A stretch of DNA of 64,000 bases from Micromonospora sp. NBRC 110009 (GTDB lineage Bacteria; Actinomycetota; Actinomycetes; Mycobacteriales; Micromonosporaceae): the NCBI RefSeq assembly GCF_030518795.1, contig NZ_CP130427.1:2790001-2854000 (forward strand), given 5' to 3'. A model generated the notes under the pieces. It was not told where the DNA came from and did no database searches. It was given only the letters and a program-made list of their open reading frames with translations. The position numbers and the translations under genes are program-made. This document shows, one piece after another, positions 15,194-23,254 of this stretch; position 1 is the first letter of the stretch; each line of letters starts with the position of its first letter.

Positions 15194-18064
15194 ATGAGAT
15201 CACGGCTCTCCGCCGCGCGGCTCCGGCGTGCCGTGGCCACCCGCCGTCGCCGGGTCGTCGCCGCGGCGGTGGCGGTCGTCCTGCTGGCCGCCGCGGCCCT
15301 CTGGGCGGCCTGGCCGCAGCGGCCCGGCTTCCGGACCGAGTCGGCCCTGGTGACCGTCCGCTCCGGACCGGCCGGCGACCAACCGGTCGACCTGGACACC
15401 ACGCTCTACCTGCCCCGGGACGCGTCGACACGGCACCGGGTCCCGGCCGTGCTGCTGGCCCACGGCTTCGGTGGCACCAAGGAGTCGGTCCGCTCCGACG
15501 CCGAGGACCTGGCCGCCCTGGGCTACGCTGTGCTCACCTGGACCGCCCGGGGCTTCGGCCGCAGCGGCGGCGAGATCCACCTGGACAGCCCCGACTACGA
15601 GGTACGGGACGCTGCCCGCCTGCTCGACCGGCTGGCCGCCCGTCCGGACATCCGGCTCGACGCGGCCGGCGACCCCCGGGTCGGCGTGGTCGGCGGCTCG
15701 TACGGCGGCGGCCTGGCCCTGCTGCTGGCCGCCCAGGACAGCCGGGTCGACGCGATCGTCCCGATGATCACCTGGAACGACCTGTCCCGGGCGTTCCTGC
15801 CGGAGAGCACCGGCAAGGGGCCCACCGACGGCGTGTTCAAGAAGGGCTGGGCCGGCATCTTCTTCGGCGGCGGCGGAAGCGCCGGCTCCGGTCCCGCCGG
15901 CCTCTCCGGCACCACGGCCGGCCAGCCCGAGGGCGCTCCCGCGTCGGCCGGCGCGCCCAGCCCGCAGCCCGGCGCCGGCCCCGGCACGGGTTCGGGGCGG
16001 GCCCCGGGCGGCGCGGCCGACCCGTCCTGCGGCCGGTTCGCCGCCGACGTCTGCGCCGCGTACCTGCGGATCGCCACCACCGGACGGGCCGACGCCGCCG
16101 CGGTCGACCTGCTGCGCCGCTCCTCGCCGGCCGGGGTGCTCGATCGGATCAAGGCGCCCACCCTGCTGGTGCAGGGGGAGGCGGACACCCTCTTCCCGCT
16201 CACCGAGGCGGACGCCAACGCCCGGGGGATCGCCGCCGCCGGCACCCCGGTCCGGGTCGCCTGGTTCACCGGCGGCCACGACGGCGGCGAGGGGCCGACG
16301 TCCGACTCCGACCGGGTGAAGTTCCTGACCGCCCAGTGGCTCGACCACTACGTCAAGGGCGAGGGGTCGGCGCCGGGCGGCACCTTCACCTTCTCCCGGA
16401 TCGCCGGCTTCGACGCGCTGGACCGGGGGCTGGTGGCCACCGGCTACCGCATCGCCGACTACCCGGGGGTGACCGGGACCGGCCGTCGCGAGGTGACGCT
16501 CGCCGGGCCGCCCCAGTCGATCGCCAATCCGCCCAACGGCAACCCGGCCGCGATCAGCGCGGTGCCGTTCGCCGGGGCGCTGGGCTCGCTGCTGAACGGG
16601 GTGGCCGGGGACATTCCGGGGCAGCATGCCCGGTTCGAGTCCGCGCCGCTGGACGAGCCCGTCGACGTGGTCGGCGCGCCCACCGTACGGCTCCGGGCGG
16701 CCTCGCCGACCGGCGAGGCGGTGCTCTTCGTCAAGCTCTACGACGTCGACGCGCAGGGCGCCGCCACCCTGCCCGACGGCCTGGTCGCCCCGGTCCGGCT
16801 GACCGGCCTGCCGAAGTCCGTGGACGCCGCCCAGCCGGTCACGGTGACCCTGCCGGCGATCGTCCGCCGGATCGAGGCCGGGCACCGGCTGCGGGTCGTG
16901 GTGGCCACCTCCGACCAGGCGTACGCCACCCCGGCCGAACCGGCCGTCTATTCGGTCGCCCTCGGCGACGGCGGGCTGGGGCTGCCCACGGTCGACGCCG
17001 CGCCGATCCCGACCACCGCCACCGTGTGGCGCTGGGTGCTGGCCGGCCTGCTCGCCGCCATCGCGGTCGGGCTTGCCGTGGTCCTGCTGATCGCCCGCCG
17101 TCGGCACCGCCGCCAGGACAGCTCCGTGCATCCGGAGTACGCGGGCGTCCCGCTCGCCGTCCGGTCGCTGCGCAAGGAGTACGCGGACGGCTTCGTCGCC
17201 GTCTCCCACGTGGACTTCGAGGTGCATCCCGGTCAGGTGGTCGGCCTGCTCGGGCCGAACGGCGCCGGCAAGACCACCACCCTGCGGGTGCTCATGGGGC
17301 TGACCCAGCCCACCGCCGGCGAGATCTACGTCTTCGGCCACCGGCTGGTGCCCGGCTCGCCGGTGCTCTCCCGGATCGGCGCCCTGGTGGAGGGGCCCGG
17401 CTTCCTGCCGCACCTGTCCGGGCTGGACAACCTCAAGGCGTACTGGCGGGCGACCGGCCGGCCGTGGGCGGACGCGCACTTCGACCAGGCGCTGGAGATC
17501 GCCGGGCTGGGCGCCTCGGTGCACCGGCGGACGAAGAACTACAGCCACGGCATGCGGCAGCGGCTCGCCATCGCGCAGGCCATGCTCGGCCTGCCCGAGC
17601 TGCTGGTGCTCGACGAGCCGACGGACGGCCTGGACCCGCCGCAGATCGCGGAGATGCGCCGGGTGCTCCAGCGGTACGCCACCGACGGCCGGGCGGTGCT
17701 GGTCTCCAGCCACCTGCTGGCCGAGGTGGAGCAGGCCTGCACCCACGCGGTGGTGGTGAACAAGGGGCGGATCGTGGCCGCCGGCCCGGTCGAGGAGATC
17801 GTCGGCGAGTCGCCGAGCGTGCTGTTCGAGGTGAGCGACCCGGACGCGGCGCGCGGCGTGCTCGACCGGCTGGGCGGCGTACGGGTGCTGCCCGGCGGGG
17901 ACGGTGGGCTGGTGGTGGACACCAACGGCACGGCCCGCAGCGAGGTGGTGGCCGAGCTGGTCCGCGCCGGCATCGGGGTGGACCGGGTGGTGCCGCGGCG
18001 CCGCCTGGAGGACGCGTTCCTCGCCCTGGTCGGGGAGAACTCTCGGGGAAGCGGGGACCGGTGA
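15194..18064 (+). CDS. Fusion: secreted alpha/beta hydrolase plus ABC transporter ATPase
   Basis: 956 residues with an unusual plan. A signal anchor (about 21-40) leads to an extracytoplasmic X-Pro dipeptidyl-peptidase/CocE-type hydrolase: nucleophile elbow GGSYGGG (Ser169), acid in LVQGEADTLF, histidine in GGHDGGEG, then a C-terminal beta domain (EPVDVVGAPTVRLRA). After one membrane segment (about 614-636) comes a cytoplasmic ABC ATPase: Walker A GPNGAGKT (687-694), a diverged signature NYSHGMRQRLAIAQ, and Walker B LLVLDEPTDGLDPP. So a hydrolase outside is tied to an ATPase inside. Start ATG 15194 follows TACCGT by 7 bases (leaderless). The stop overlaps the permease start. Probably exports or acts on peptides or acylated compounds; substrate unknown. 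Confidence 0.82.
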   Translation: MRSRLSAARLRRAVATRRRRVVAAAVAVVLLAAAALWAAWPQRPGFRTESALVTVRSGPAGDQPVDLDTTLYLPRDASTRHRVPAVLLAHGFGGTKESVRSDAEDLAALGYAVLTWTARGFGRSGGEIHLDSPDYEVRDAARLLDRLAARPDIRLDAAGDPRVGVVGGSYGGGLALLLAAQDSRVDAIVPMITWNDLSRAFLPESTGKGPTDGVFKKGWAGIFFGGGGSAGSGPAGLSGTTAGQPEGAPASAGAPSPQPGAGPGTGSGRAPGGAADPSCGRFAADVCAAYLRIATTGRADAAAVDLLRRSSPAGVLDRIKAPTLLVQGEADTLFPLTEADANARGIAAAGTPVRVAWFTGGHDGGEGPTSDSDRVKFLTAQWLDHYVKGEGSAPGGTFTFSRIAGFDALDRGLVATGYRIADYPGVTGTGRREVTLAGPPQSIANPPNGNPAAISAVPFAGALGSLLNGVAGDIPGQHARFESAPLDEPVDVVGAPTVRLRAASPTGEAVLFVKLYDVDAQGAATLPDGLVAPVRLTGLPKSVDAAQPVTVTLPAIVRRIEAGHRLRVVVATSDQAYATPAEPAVYSVALGDGGLGLPTVDAAPIPTTATVWRWVLAGLLAAIAVGLAVVLLIARRRHRRQDSSVHPEYAGVPLAVRSLRKEYADGFVAVSHVDFEVHPGQVVGLLGPNGAGKTTTLRVLMGLTQPTAGEIYVFGHRLVPGSPVLSRIGALVEGPGFLPHLSGLDNLKAYWRATGRPWADAHFDQALEIAGLGASVHRRTKNYSHGMRQRLAIAQAMLGLPELLVLDEPTDGLDPPQIAEMRRVLQRYATDGRAVLVSSHLLAEVEQACTHAVVVNKGRIVAAGPVEEIVGESPSVLFEVSDPDAARGVLDRLGGVRVLPGGDGGLVVDTNGTARSEVVAELVRAGIGVDRVVPRRRLEDAFLALVGENSRGSGDR

Positions 18065-18948
18065 TGGGGCAGTCGAACGTGGGCACGGCGGAACGCGCCG
18101 GGGCGGCGACCGGGTACCGGCCGTCCGCCACCCTGCCGTTCCTGGCGGAGTTCCGGCGGCAGGCGTCGCGGCGGCGTACCCAGCTCGCGCTGGGGTTCAT
18201 GGTGCTGCTGCCGCTGATCATCCTGGTCGCGTTCCAGTTCAACAGCGGCAACGAGGACCGGAACCGGAACAACGAGTTCGGCAGCCTGGTCGACCTGGCC
18301 ACCTCGGGCGGATTGAACTTCACGCTGTTCTCGATCTTCGTGTCCTCGTCGTTCCTGCTGGTCGTGGTGGTGGCGCTGTTCTGCGGGGACACGGTGGCCA
18401 GCGAGGCGAGCTGGGGGAGTCTGCGCTACCTGCTGGCGATCCCGGTGCCGCGGGCCCGGCTGCTCACGGTGAAGCTGCTGGTCGCGCTCGCGTACTCGGG
18501 GCTGGCCCTGGTGCTGCTCGCCGGCACCGCCCTGCTGGCCGGCACCCTCCGGTACGGCTGGTCCCCGCTGCGCAGCCAGGTCTCCGCCGAGCTGGCCCCG
18601 GCCAAGGGGTTGGTCCGCCTGCTCGCGGTGCTCGGCTACCTGGCGGTCGTCCTGCTGGTGGTGGCCGGGCTGGCGTTCCTGCTCTCGGTGACCACGGACG
18701 CGGCGCTCGGCGCGGTCGGCGGGGCCGTGCTGCTCTGGATCCTGTCCAGCATCCTGGACCAGATCACCGCGCTGGGCGGGCTGCGCGCGCTGCTGCCCAC
18801 GCACTACGGCACCGCCTGGCTGGGCCTGCTCTCCACCCCGGTGCAGAGCGACGACCTGGTCCGCGGCGCCGTCTCGGCGGTCGCCTACGCCACCGGATTC
18901 TGGGGCCTGGCCTTCTGGCGCTTCACCCGCAAGGACATCACGAGCTGA
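18064..18948 (+). CDS. ABC transporter permease, ABC-2 type
   Basis: 294 residues with six probable membrane segments (about 40-60, 95-115, 145-170, 190-215, 220-240 and the C-terminal GFWGLAFWRF region). The loop SEASWGSLRYLLAIPVPRARLL is the typical ABC-2/NatB coupling segment after the second membrane helix. It is the membrane partner of the upstream ATPase domain; TGATG overlap at 18062-18066 couples their translation. One ATPase and one permease suggest a homodimeric exporter. Confidence 0.85.
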   Translation: MGQSNVGTAERAGAATGYRPSATLPFLAEFRRQASRRRTQLALGFMVLLPLIILVAFQFNSGNEDRNRNNEFGSLVDLATSGGLNFTLFSIFVSSSFLLVVVVALFCGDTVASEASWGSLRYLLAIPVPRARLLTVKLLVALAYSGLALVLLAGTALLAGTLRYGWSPLRSQVSAELAPAKGLVRLLAVLGYLAVVLLVVAGLAFLLSVTTDAALGAVGGAVLLWILSSILDQITALGGLRALLPTHYGTAWLGLLSTPVQSDDLVRGAVSAVAYATGFWGLAFWRFTRKDITS

Positions 18949-18976
18949 CGTCTCTCGGCCGGCTGCCCGCAGCGGC

Positions 18977-19282
18977 TCAGGGGCGGGCGGGGGCGGTGAG
19001 GACCGCGTCGAGCAGGCCGGGGTAGAGACGCTCCAGCTCCTCCCGGCGCAGCCGGACGTACCGGCTGGTGCCGGCGACCCGGGTCCGGGTGAGGCCGGCC
19101 TCGCGCAGCACCTTCAGGTGGTGGCTGCGGGTGGCCTTGGAGACGCCGAACTCGAACGTGCCGCAGGCGTACTCGCCGCCCTCGGCGAGGGCGCGCACGA
19201 TCTGCAGCCGTACCTCGTCGGCGAGGGCGGCCAGCACGGCGGTGACCGGTACCTCGCGTAGTTCGGGTTCGTGCAGCTCCAT
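18977..19282 (-). CDS. ArsR-family transcriptional repressor
   Basis: 101 residues, a single winged helix-turn-helix. The recognition region is KATRSHHLKVLREAGLTRTRVAGTSRYVRLRREEL, as in ArsR/SmtB proteins. No clear metal-binding Cys motif is seen in the DNA-binding helix; Cys49 lies just before it (EYACGTFEFG), so the signal may not be a metal. ATG 19282 is chosen because TACCCT (19289-19294) ends 6 bases upstream (leaderless); ATG 19309 lies inside the operator and is rejected. It is divergent from an EamA exporter and probably represses both. Confidence 0.85.
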   Translation of the reverse strand: MELHEPELREVPVTAVLAALADEVRLQIVRALAEGGEYACGTFEFGVSKATRSHHLKVLREAGLTRTRVAGTSRYVRLRREELERLYPGLLDAVLTAPARP

Positions 19283-19300
19283 GTGACCAGGGTAACCCAT

Positions 19301-19318
19301 GTTCGACAATTGTCGAAC
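19301..19318. promoter_or_regulatory. ArsR operator 1, perfect palindrome
   Basis: GTTCGACAATTGTCGAAC is a perfect 18-bp palindrome. It lies 19-36 bases upstream of the leaderless arsR start (19282) and so covers the -35 region of that promoter, consistent with autorepression. Confidence 0.75.
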
Positions 19319-19342
19319 AAGCTCCTACTGTCATGGGCGTTG

Positions 19343-19360
19343 GTTCGACGACACTCGAAC
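19343..19360. promoter_or_regulatory. ArsR operator 2, imperfect palindrome
   Basis: GTTCGACGACACTCGAAC repeats the half-sites of operator 1 with mismatches at the centre. Its centre is 42 bp (four helical turns) from that of operator 1. It ends 12 bases before the EamA start codon at 19373, overlapping that gene's ribosome site region. Confidence 0.65.
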
Positions 19361-19372
19361 ATAGGAGCTGCG

Positions 19373-20344
19373 ATGCGCTCTCGCCACGCCGCCTTCCCGC
19401 TCTTTGCCGTGCTGAGCTGGGGCATCATGTTTCCCGTCCTGGCCAGCGCGCTCACCCGGGTGGACGCACTCAACCTGACCACCGCCCGGTACGTCCTCGC
19501 CGCCGCCGTGCTCCTCCCCCTGCTGCTCGGCCGGGAGGGGGCGACCGCCCTGCGCGCGGGCGGGCGGGCGGTCGAGGTGGTGCTGCTGGGCGTCATCGGC
19601 TTCGCCGGCTTCAACGTGCTCACCAACCTCGCCCTCGGGCACGCCGCCCCCCAGCAGATCGCGCTCTTCGTCGCCACCACCCCGCTGGTCACCCAGCTCG
19701 TCCGGTGGGCGCGGGACGGCGTACGCCCCCGGCCGGTGCTGCTCGGGCTCTCGCTGGTCGCCCTGGTCGGGGTGGGCCTGGTGATCACCCGGGGCCGGCT
19801 CGACGGGCTCGGCCAGTTCGGCGTCGGCGGGCTGCTCATGATGGGCGCGGTGCTCAGCTGGGCCGTCTACACCCACGGCGCCAGCCGTTTCCCCGAGTAC
19901 TCCGCGCTGCGCTACACCACCTTGACCGCCGTCGCCGGCACGCTCGCCATGCTGGCCGCCAGCGCCGTCGCCGACCTCACCGGCCTCCAGCACGCGCCGG
20001 CCGCCGCCGACCTCGTCGCGGTCGCCCCGCAACTCGCGTACGCCGTGGTCGTCGCCGCCGTCCTCGCGGTGCTGGCCTGGAACACCGGCGTACGTCGGCT
20101 CGGCGCGGCCGACGCGGCGCTCTTCATGAACCTCGTCCCGGTGACCACGTTCGTGGTGCAGATCCTCCGCGGCTACCGGCCCGGTGCGGTGGAGCTGGCC
20201 GGCGCCGCCCTGACCATCGCCGCCCTGGTCGCCGCGAACCTCGCCACCCGCACCCGGACGGCGGCCGTCCCCGCCCCGGCCGCCGCCCTCGCCGTGATCG
20301 ACCGCCCCGCGGTGGTCGACCCGGTCGCCGTGGTGGCCCGCTGA
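19373..20344 (+). CDS. EamA-family (DMT) drug/metabolite exporter
   Basis: 323 residues with ten predicted membrane segments in two EamA repeats (first: FPLFAVLSWGIMFPVLASALTRVDA; second: VGGLLMMGAVLSWAVYTHGASR), the family hallmark. Members export amino acids, sugars or drugs across the cytoplasmic membrane. The Pro/Ala-rich C-terminal 30 residues are not conserved. ATG 19373 has AGGAG at 19363-19367. Controlled by the divergent ArsR repressor, judging by the two operators between the genes; the inducer is unknown. Confidence 0.85.
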   Translation: MRSRHAAFPLFAVLSWGIMFPVLASALTRVDALNLTTARYVLAAAVLLPLLLGREGATALRAGGRAVEVVLLGVIGFAGFNVLTNLALGHAAPQQIALFVATTPLVTQLVRWARDGVRPRPVLLGLSLVALVGVGLVITRGRLDGLGQFGVGGLLMMGAVLSWAVYTHGASRFPEYSALRYTTLTAVAGTLAMLAASAVADLTGLQHAPAAADLVAVAPQLAYAVVVAAVLAVLAWNTGVRRLGAADAALFMNLVPVTTFVVQILRGYRPGAVELAGAALTIAALVAANLATRTRTAAVPAPAAALAVIDRPAVVDPVAVVAR

Positions 20345-20445
20345 CCCGGAACCCCGCCCCGGCCGGGTACGGGAGAGTTCACAGCGTGGGAACCCGGCTC
20401 GGTGGCGGCGTGGGGTGCGCATAGACTCGGCGGCACAACTGCATA

Positions 20446-20578
20446 CCTCATCCAGAGGGGCTGAGGGATACGGCCCGATGACGCCCCGGCAACCACCCGC
20501 GCGCTCGACGACGAGCGACCGCGGGCAGGTGCCAATTCCGTCCCCGCCGCGCGAGGCGATGCGGGGAAAGATGAGAGG
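20446..20578 (+). ncRNA. SAM-I (S-box) riboswitch upstream of thrC
   Basis: Conserved S-box segments appear in order: AGAGGGGCTGAGGGA (from 20454), CCCGATGACGCCCCGGCAACC (about 20473-20493), and GGTGCCAATTCC (20528-20539). P1 pairs CTCATC (20447-20452) with GATGAG (20570-20575). The 3' strand of P1 runs into the ribosome site AGAGGAC (20574-20580) of the next gene, and GAGG/CCTC can also form a small hairpin there, so S-adenosylmethionine binding probably blocks translation. No intrinsic terminator is seen. Confidence 0.88.
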
Positions 20579-20588
20579 ACCCCTCGAC

Positions 20589-21878
20589 ATGACGTCGACG
20601 CTTCCCGCCACGTCCGGCATCGACACCACCCGCAGCCCGGCCCGCGCCCTGGTCTGTCGCGCCTGTTCCGCGCGCTATCCGCTCGCCGCCCAGCACGCCT
20701 GCTACGAGTGCTTCGGTCCGCTGGAGGTCGACTACGACGCCGCCGCCCTGGCCACCGTCACCCGCGAGCAGATCGAGGCCGGCCCGAACAGCCTCTGGCG
20801 GTACGCGGCCCTGCTCCCGGCCGGTCAGGACCCGGCCACCCGGGTGACCCTCGACCCGGGCCTGACCCTGCTGGTCGCCGCCCCGCACCTCGCCGCCGAG
20901 CTGGGCATCAGCGCCCCGCTCTGGGTCAAGGACGACAGCGGCAACCCGACCCACTCGTTCAAGGACCGGGTGGTCTCGGTCGCGCTGACCGCCGCTCGCG
21001 CGCTCGGCTTCACCCGGTACGCCTGCGCCTCCACCGGCAACCTGGCCAACTCGGTGGCCGCCCACGCGGCCCGGGTCGGGGTGCCTTCGGTGGTCTTCAT
21101 CCCCAGCGACCTGGAGCAGGGCAAGGTGGTGACCACCGCCGTCTACGGCGGGGAGCTGGTGGCCATCGGCGGCTCGTACGACGACGTGAACCGGCTCTGC
21201 GGCGAGCTGGTGGAGACCGACGAGTTCGAGGACACCGCCTTCGTCAACGTCAACGTCCGGCCCTACTACGCCGAGGGCTCCAAGACCCTCGGCTACGAGG
21301 TCGCCGAGCAGCTCGGCTGGCGGATCCCCGCCCAGGTGGTCATCCCGATGGCCAGCGGCGAGCTGCTCACGAAGATCGACAAGGCGTTCTCGGAGCTGGT
21401 CGAGATCGGCCTGGTGGAGGCGCCGGCCGGGGGCTGGAAGGTCTTCGGCGCGCAGTCCGCCGGCTGCAACCCGATCGCCACCGCGCTGCACAGCGACAGC
21501 GACACCATCACCCCGGTCAAGCCGACCGGCATCGCCAAGTCGCTGAACATCGGCGACCCGGCCGCCGGGCTCTACGCGCTGGAGGCGGTCCGGCGTACCG
21601 GCGGCTGGATGGAGTACGCCGACGACGACGAGATCCGCGCCGGCATCCGGCTGCTCGCCCGCACCACCGGGGTCTTCGCCGAGACCGCCGGCGGCGTCAC
21701 CGTGGCGGTCCTGCGCAAGCTGGTCGAGTCCGGCAAGCTCGACCCGGCGGCCGAGACGGTCGTCTTCAACACCGGTGAGGGCCTGAAGACCCTCGACGCG
21801 GTGGCCGCCCAGGTCGGCCCCACCCACCGCATCAAGCCCTCGCTCCGCGCCGCCCGCGACGCGGGCCTCCTCGGCTGA
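20589..21878 (+). CDS. thrC: Threonine synthase
   Basis: 429 residues. A PLP-dependent enzyme converting O-phosphohomoserine to threonine. The catalytic lysine is Lys125 in NPTHSFKDR, the family signature; SGELLTKIDKAF and NTGEGLKTLDAV are further conserved parts. The N-terminus has a small cysteine motif (CRACSARYPLAAQHACYECF) like the zinc-ribbon-like start of long threonine synthases. ATG 20589 follows the riboswitch-controlled ribosome site. Free-standing, not in a hom-thrB operon. Control by SAM implies that flux to threonine is cut when methionine/SAM is plentiful. Confidence 0.92.
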   Translation: MTSTLPATSGIDTTRSPARALVCRACSARYPLAAQHACYECFGPLEVDYDAAALATVTREQIEAGPNSLWRYAALLPAGQDPATRVTLDPGLTLLVAAPHLAAELGISAPLWVKDDSGNPTHSFKDRVVSVALTAARALGFTRYACASTGNLANSVAAHAARVGVPSVVFIPSDLEQGKVVTTAVYGGELVAIGGSYDDVNRLCGELVETDEFEDTAFVNVNVRPYYAEGSKTLGYEVAEQLGWRIPAQVVIPMASGELLTKIDKAFSELVEIGLVEAPAGGWKVFGAQSAGCNPIATALHSDSDTITPVKPTGIAKSLNIGDPAAGLYALEAVRRTGGWMEYADDDEIRAGIRLLARTTGVFAETAGGVTVAVLRKLVESGKLDPAAETVVFNTGEGLKTLDAVAAQVGPTHRIKPSLRAARDAGLLG

Positions 21879-21890
21879 GCCCTCCTGGCT

Positions 21891-21951
21891 GTTGATCAAG
21901 GAGTTCGCGTCACCGGAAGGGCCGAGTCACGACGCAAACTCCTTGGTCAAC
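21891..21951. repeat. Large inverted repeat (21-bp arms)
   Basis: Arms at 21891-21911 and 21931-21951 are complementary except at two positions, with a 19-base loop; the arms begin GTTGATCAAGGAG and end in CTCCTTGGTCAAC. It lies 12 bases after thrC. It may be the thrC terminator or a copy of a dispersed intergenic repeat, as such TTGAtCAAGGAGTT elements appear to recur in Micromonospora genomes (recollection, not checked). Confidence 0.7.
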
Positions 21952-22054
21952 TCATCCGGGCGGGGGAGGTGCGGATCGCCCGGGCGGGGGATCGGGGAGA
22001 TCCGGTGAGTAACTGGCGATTTGCTGTGAGTGTGGAAAACCCGCCGACAAGGAC

Positions 22055-22083
22055 TTGACGGCAGGAACCGGACGGCGCAAGAT
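22055..22083 (+). promoter_or_regulatory. Housekeeping-type promoter of the candidate small RNA
   Basis: TTGACG (22055-22060), a 17-base spacer and CAAGAT (22078-22083) fit the HrdB/sigma-70 consensus and predict a start near 22090. It is one of the best -35/-10 pairs in the window. Confidence 0.55.
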
Positions 22084-22089
22084 GCTCCG

Positions 22090-22208
22090 TGCGGGAGGGC
22101 TTCCGCCGGAGGCTTTTCAAGTTCTTACGACCCAACGCCGGAGGCGTTGTGCGGACGTCCCTCCCGACCAACGTTCGAAGGGGCCGGCGGAAAACCGCTG
22201 GCCCCTTC
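22090..22208 (+). ncRNA. Candidate structured small RNA or leader RNA
   Basis: About 120 bases with no good reading frame, starting just after a TTGACG-N17-CAAGAT promoter. It can fold as a multibranch structure: P1 CGGGAGGG (22092-22099) with CCCTCCCG (22159-22166); P2 GCTTCC/GGAGGC around 22099-22113; P3 CAACGCC (22133-22139) with GGCGTTG (22143-22149), loop GGA. A strong terminal hairpin follows, 22177-22190 with 22195-22208, loop AAAA and 14 pairs including one G-U. It matches no family I recognise. It may be a free small RNA or an attenuating leader of the GNAT gene at 22235. Confidence 0.5.
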
Positions 22209-22234
22209 GCTGCGCGTGGCGCACGCTCACCCGC

Positions 22235-23254
22235 ATGGGCATCGCTGTCATCCCGCTCGACCCGGCCGACCAGACGGCGGTCGACGAGGCGTACCGGATC
22301 GGCGCGGCGGTCGAGGCGGCCGACCTCCCGGACTTCCCGCCGTACTGCCGGCGGCGCTTCGAGGGGATGGTCCGCCACCCGATGCCGGGCATCGCCGCCC
22401 ACTGGGCTCTTGCTCGGCTCGACGGGGAGCCCGCCGGCTGGCTCCGCCTCTTCCTGCCCCAGCTCGACAACACCGAGAACGCCAGCGCCGAGCTCCGGGT
22501 GCACCCGGAGTACCGGCGGCGCGGCGTGGGCCGGGCGCTGCACGAGCACGGGCTGCGGGTGCTGCGCGAGGCCGGTCGCAAGCGGGTGGTCGCGTCGGTG
22601 GCCGACAACCTGCCCGGCGCTCCGGAAAGGGAAAGTCCCGGGCCTGCCTTCGCCGCCGCGGTCGGTGCCCACCCCGCGCTCGCCGACGTCCGCAGCCGGC
22701 TCGACGTCACCGCCCGCGACCAGCGCCGACTCGACGCGCTGCTGGCCGACGCCCGCGCGGCCGCCGCCGGCTACCGCATCGTCCGCTGGCGGCAGCACAC
22801 CCCGGAGGAGTACGTCGCCGACGTCGCCTACCTGGAGGGACGGATGGTGACCGACGCCCCGACCGGGGACCTCCAGTGGGAGCAGGAGCAGATCGACGCC
22901 GACCGGATCCGAGGCACCGAGCGGGCTCTGGACGCCCGGGGGGTCCGCCACTACAGCGTCGGCGCGGTGCACGAGGCGTCCGGCCGGCTGGTCGCCTGGA
23001 GCATGCTCAGCCTGGCCGCGAACACCACCTGGCACGCCTGGCAGCAGAGCACCATCGTCGACCCGGAGCACCGCGGCCACCGGCTCGGCCGGCTCGCCAA
23101 GATCGAGAATCTGGAGCACGTGCTGGCGTACGAGCCGGGGTTGCGCGCGATCGACACCTACAACGCGGCCGACAACGCCCACATGATCGCGATCAACGAA
23201 CAGCTCGGCTTCCGCCCGGTGGACGGCTCGACCGACTGGCAGCTCACCCTCTGA
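22235..23254 (+). CDS. Tandem-GNAT acetyltransferase
   Basis: 339 residues, two GNAT domains. The first has AELRVHPEYRRRGVGRALHEHGLRV (acetyl-CoA loop RRGVG), the second TIVDPEHRGHRLGRLAKIENLEHV followed by NAADNAHMIAINEQLGFRPV. Two-domain GNATs of this type include mycothiol synthase, but the real mshD is elsewhere in this window, so the substrate is unknown. ATG 22235 begins the conserved part; upstream in-frame ATGs fall in the candidate RNA. Its last 11 bases overlap the convergent membrane-protein gene. Confidence 0.82.
   Translation: MGIAVIPLDPADQTAVDEAYRIGAAVEAADLPDFPPYCRRRFEGMVRHPMPGIAAHWALARLDGEPAGWLRLFLPQLDNTENASAELRVHPEYRRRGVGRALHEHGLRVLREAGRKRVVASVADNLPGAPERESPGPAFAAAVGAHPALADVRSRLDVTARDQRRLDALLADARAAAAGYRIVRWRQHTPEEYVADVAYLEGRMVTDAPTGDLQWEQEQIDADRIRGTERALDARGVRHYSVGAVHEASGRLVAWSMLSLAANTTWHAWQQSTIVDPEHRGHRLGRLAKIENLEHVLAYEPGLRAIDTYNAADNAHMIAINEQLGFRPVDGSTDWQLTL

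Noticed and set aside
15082..18948. One continuous 1288-codon plus frame joining the hydrolase region to the permease
   Set aside because: Only its last 294 codons make a protein; the rest is the off-frame reading of the hydrolase-ABC gene.
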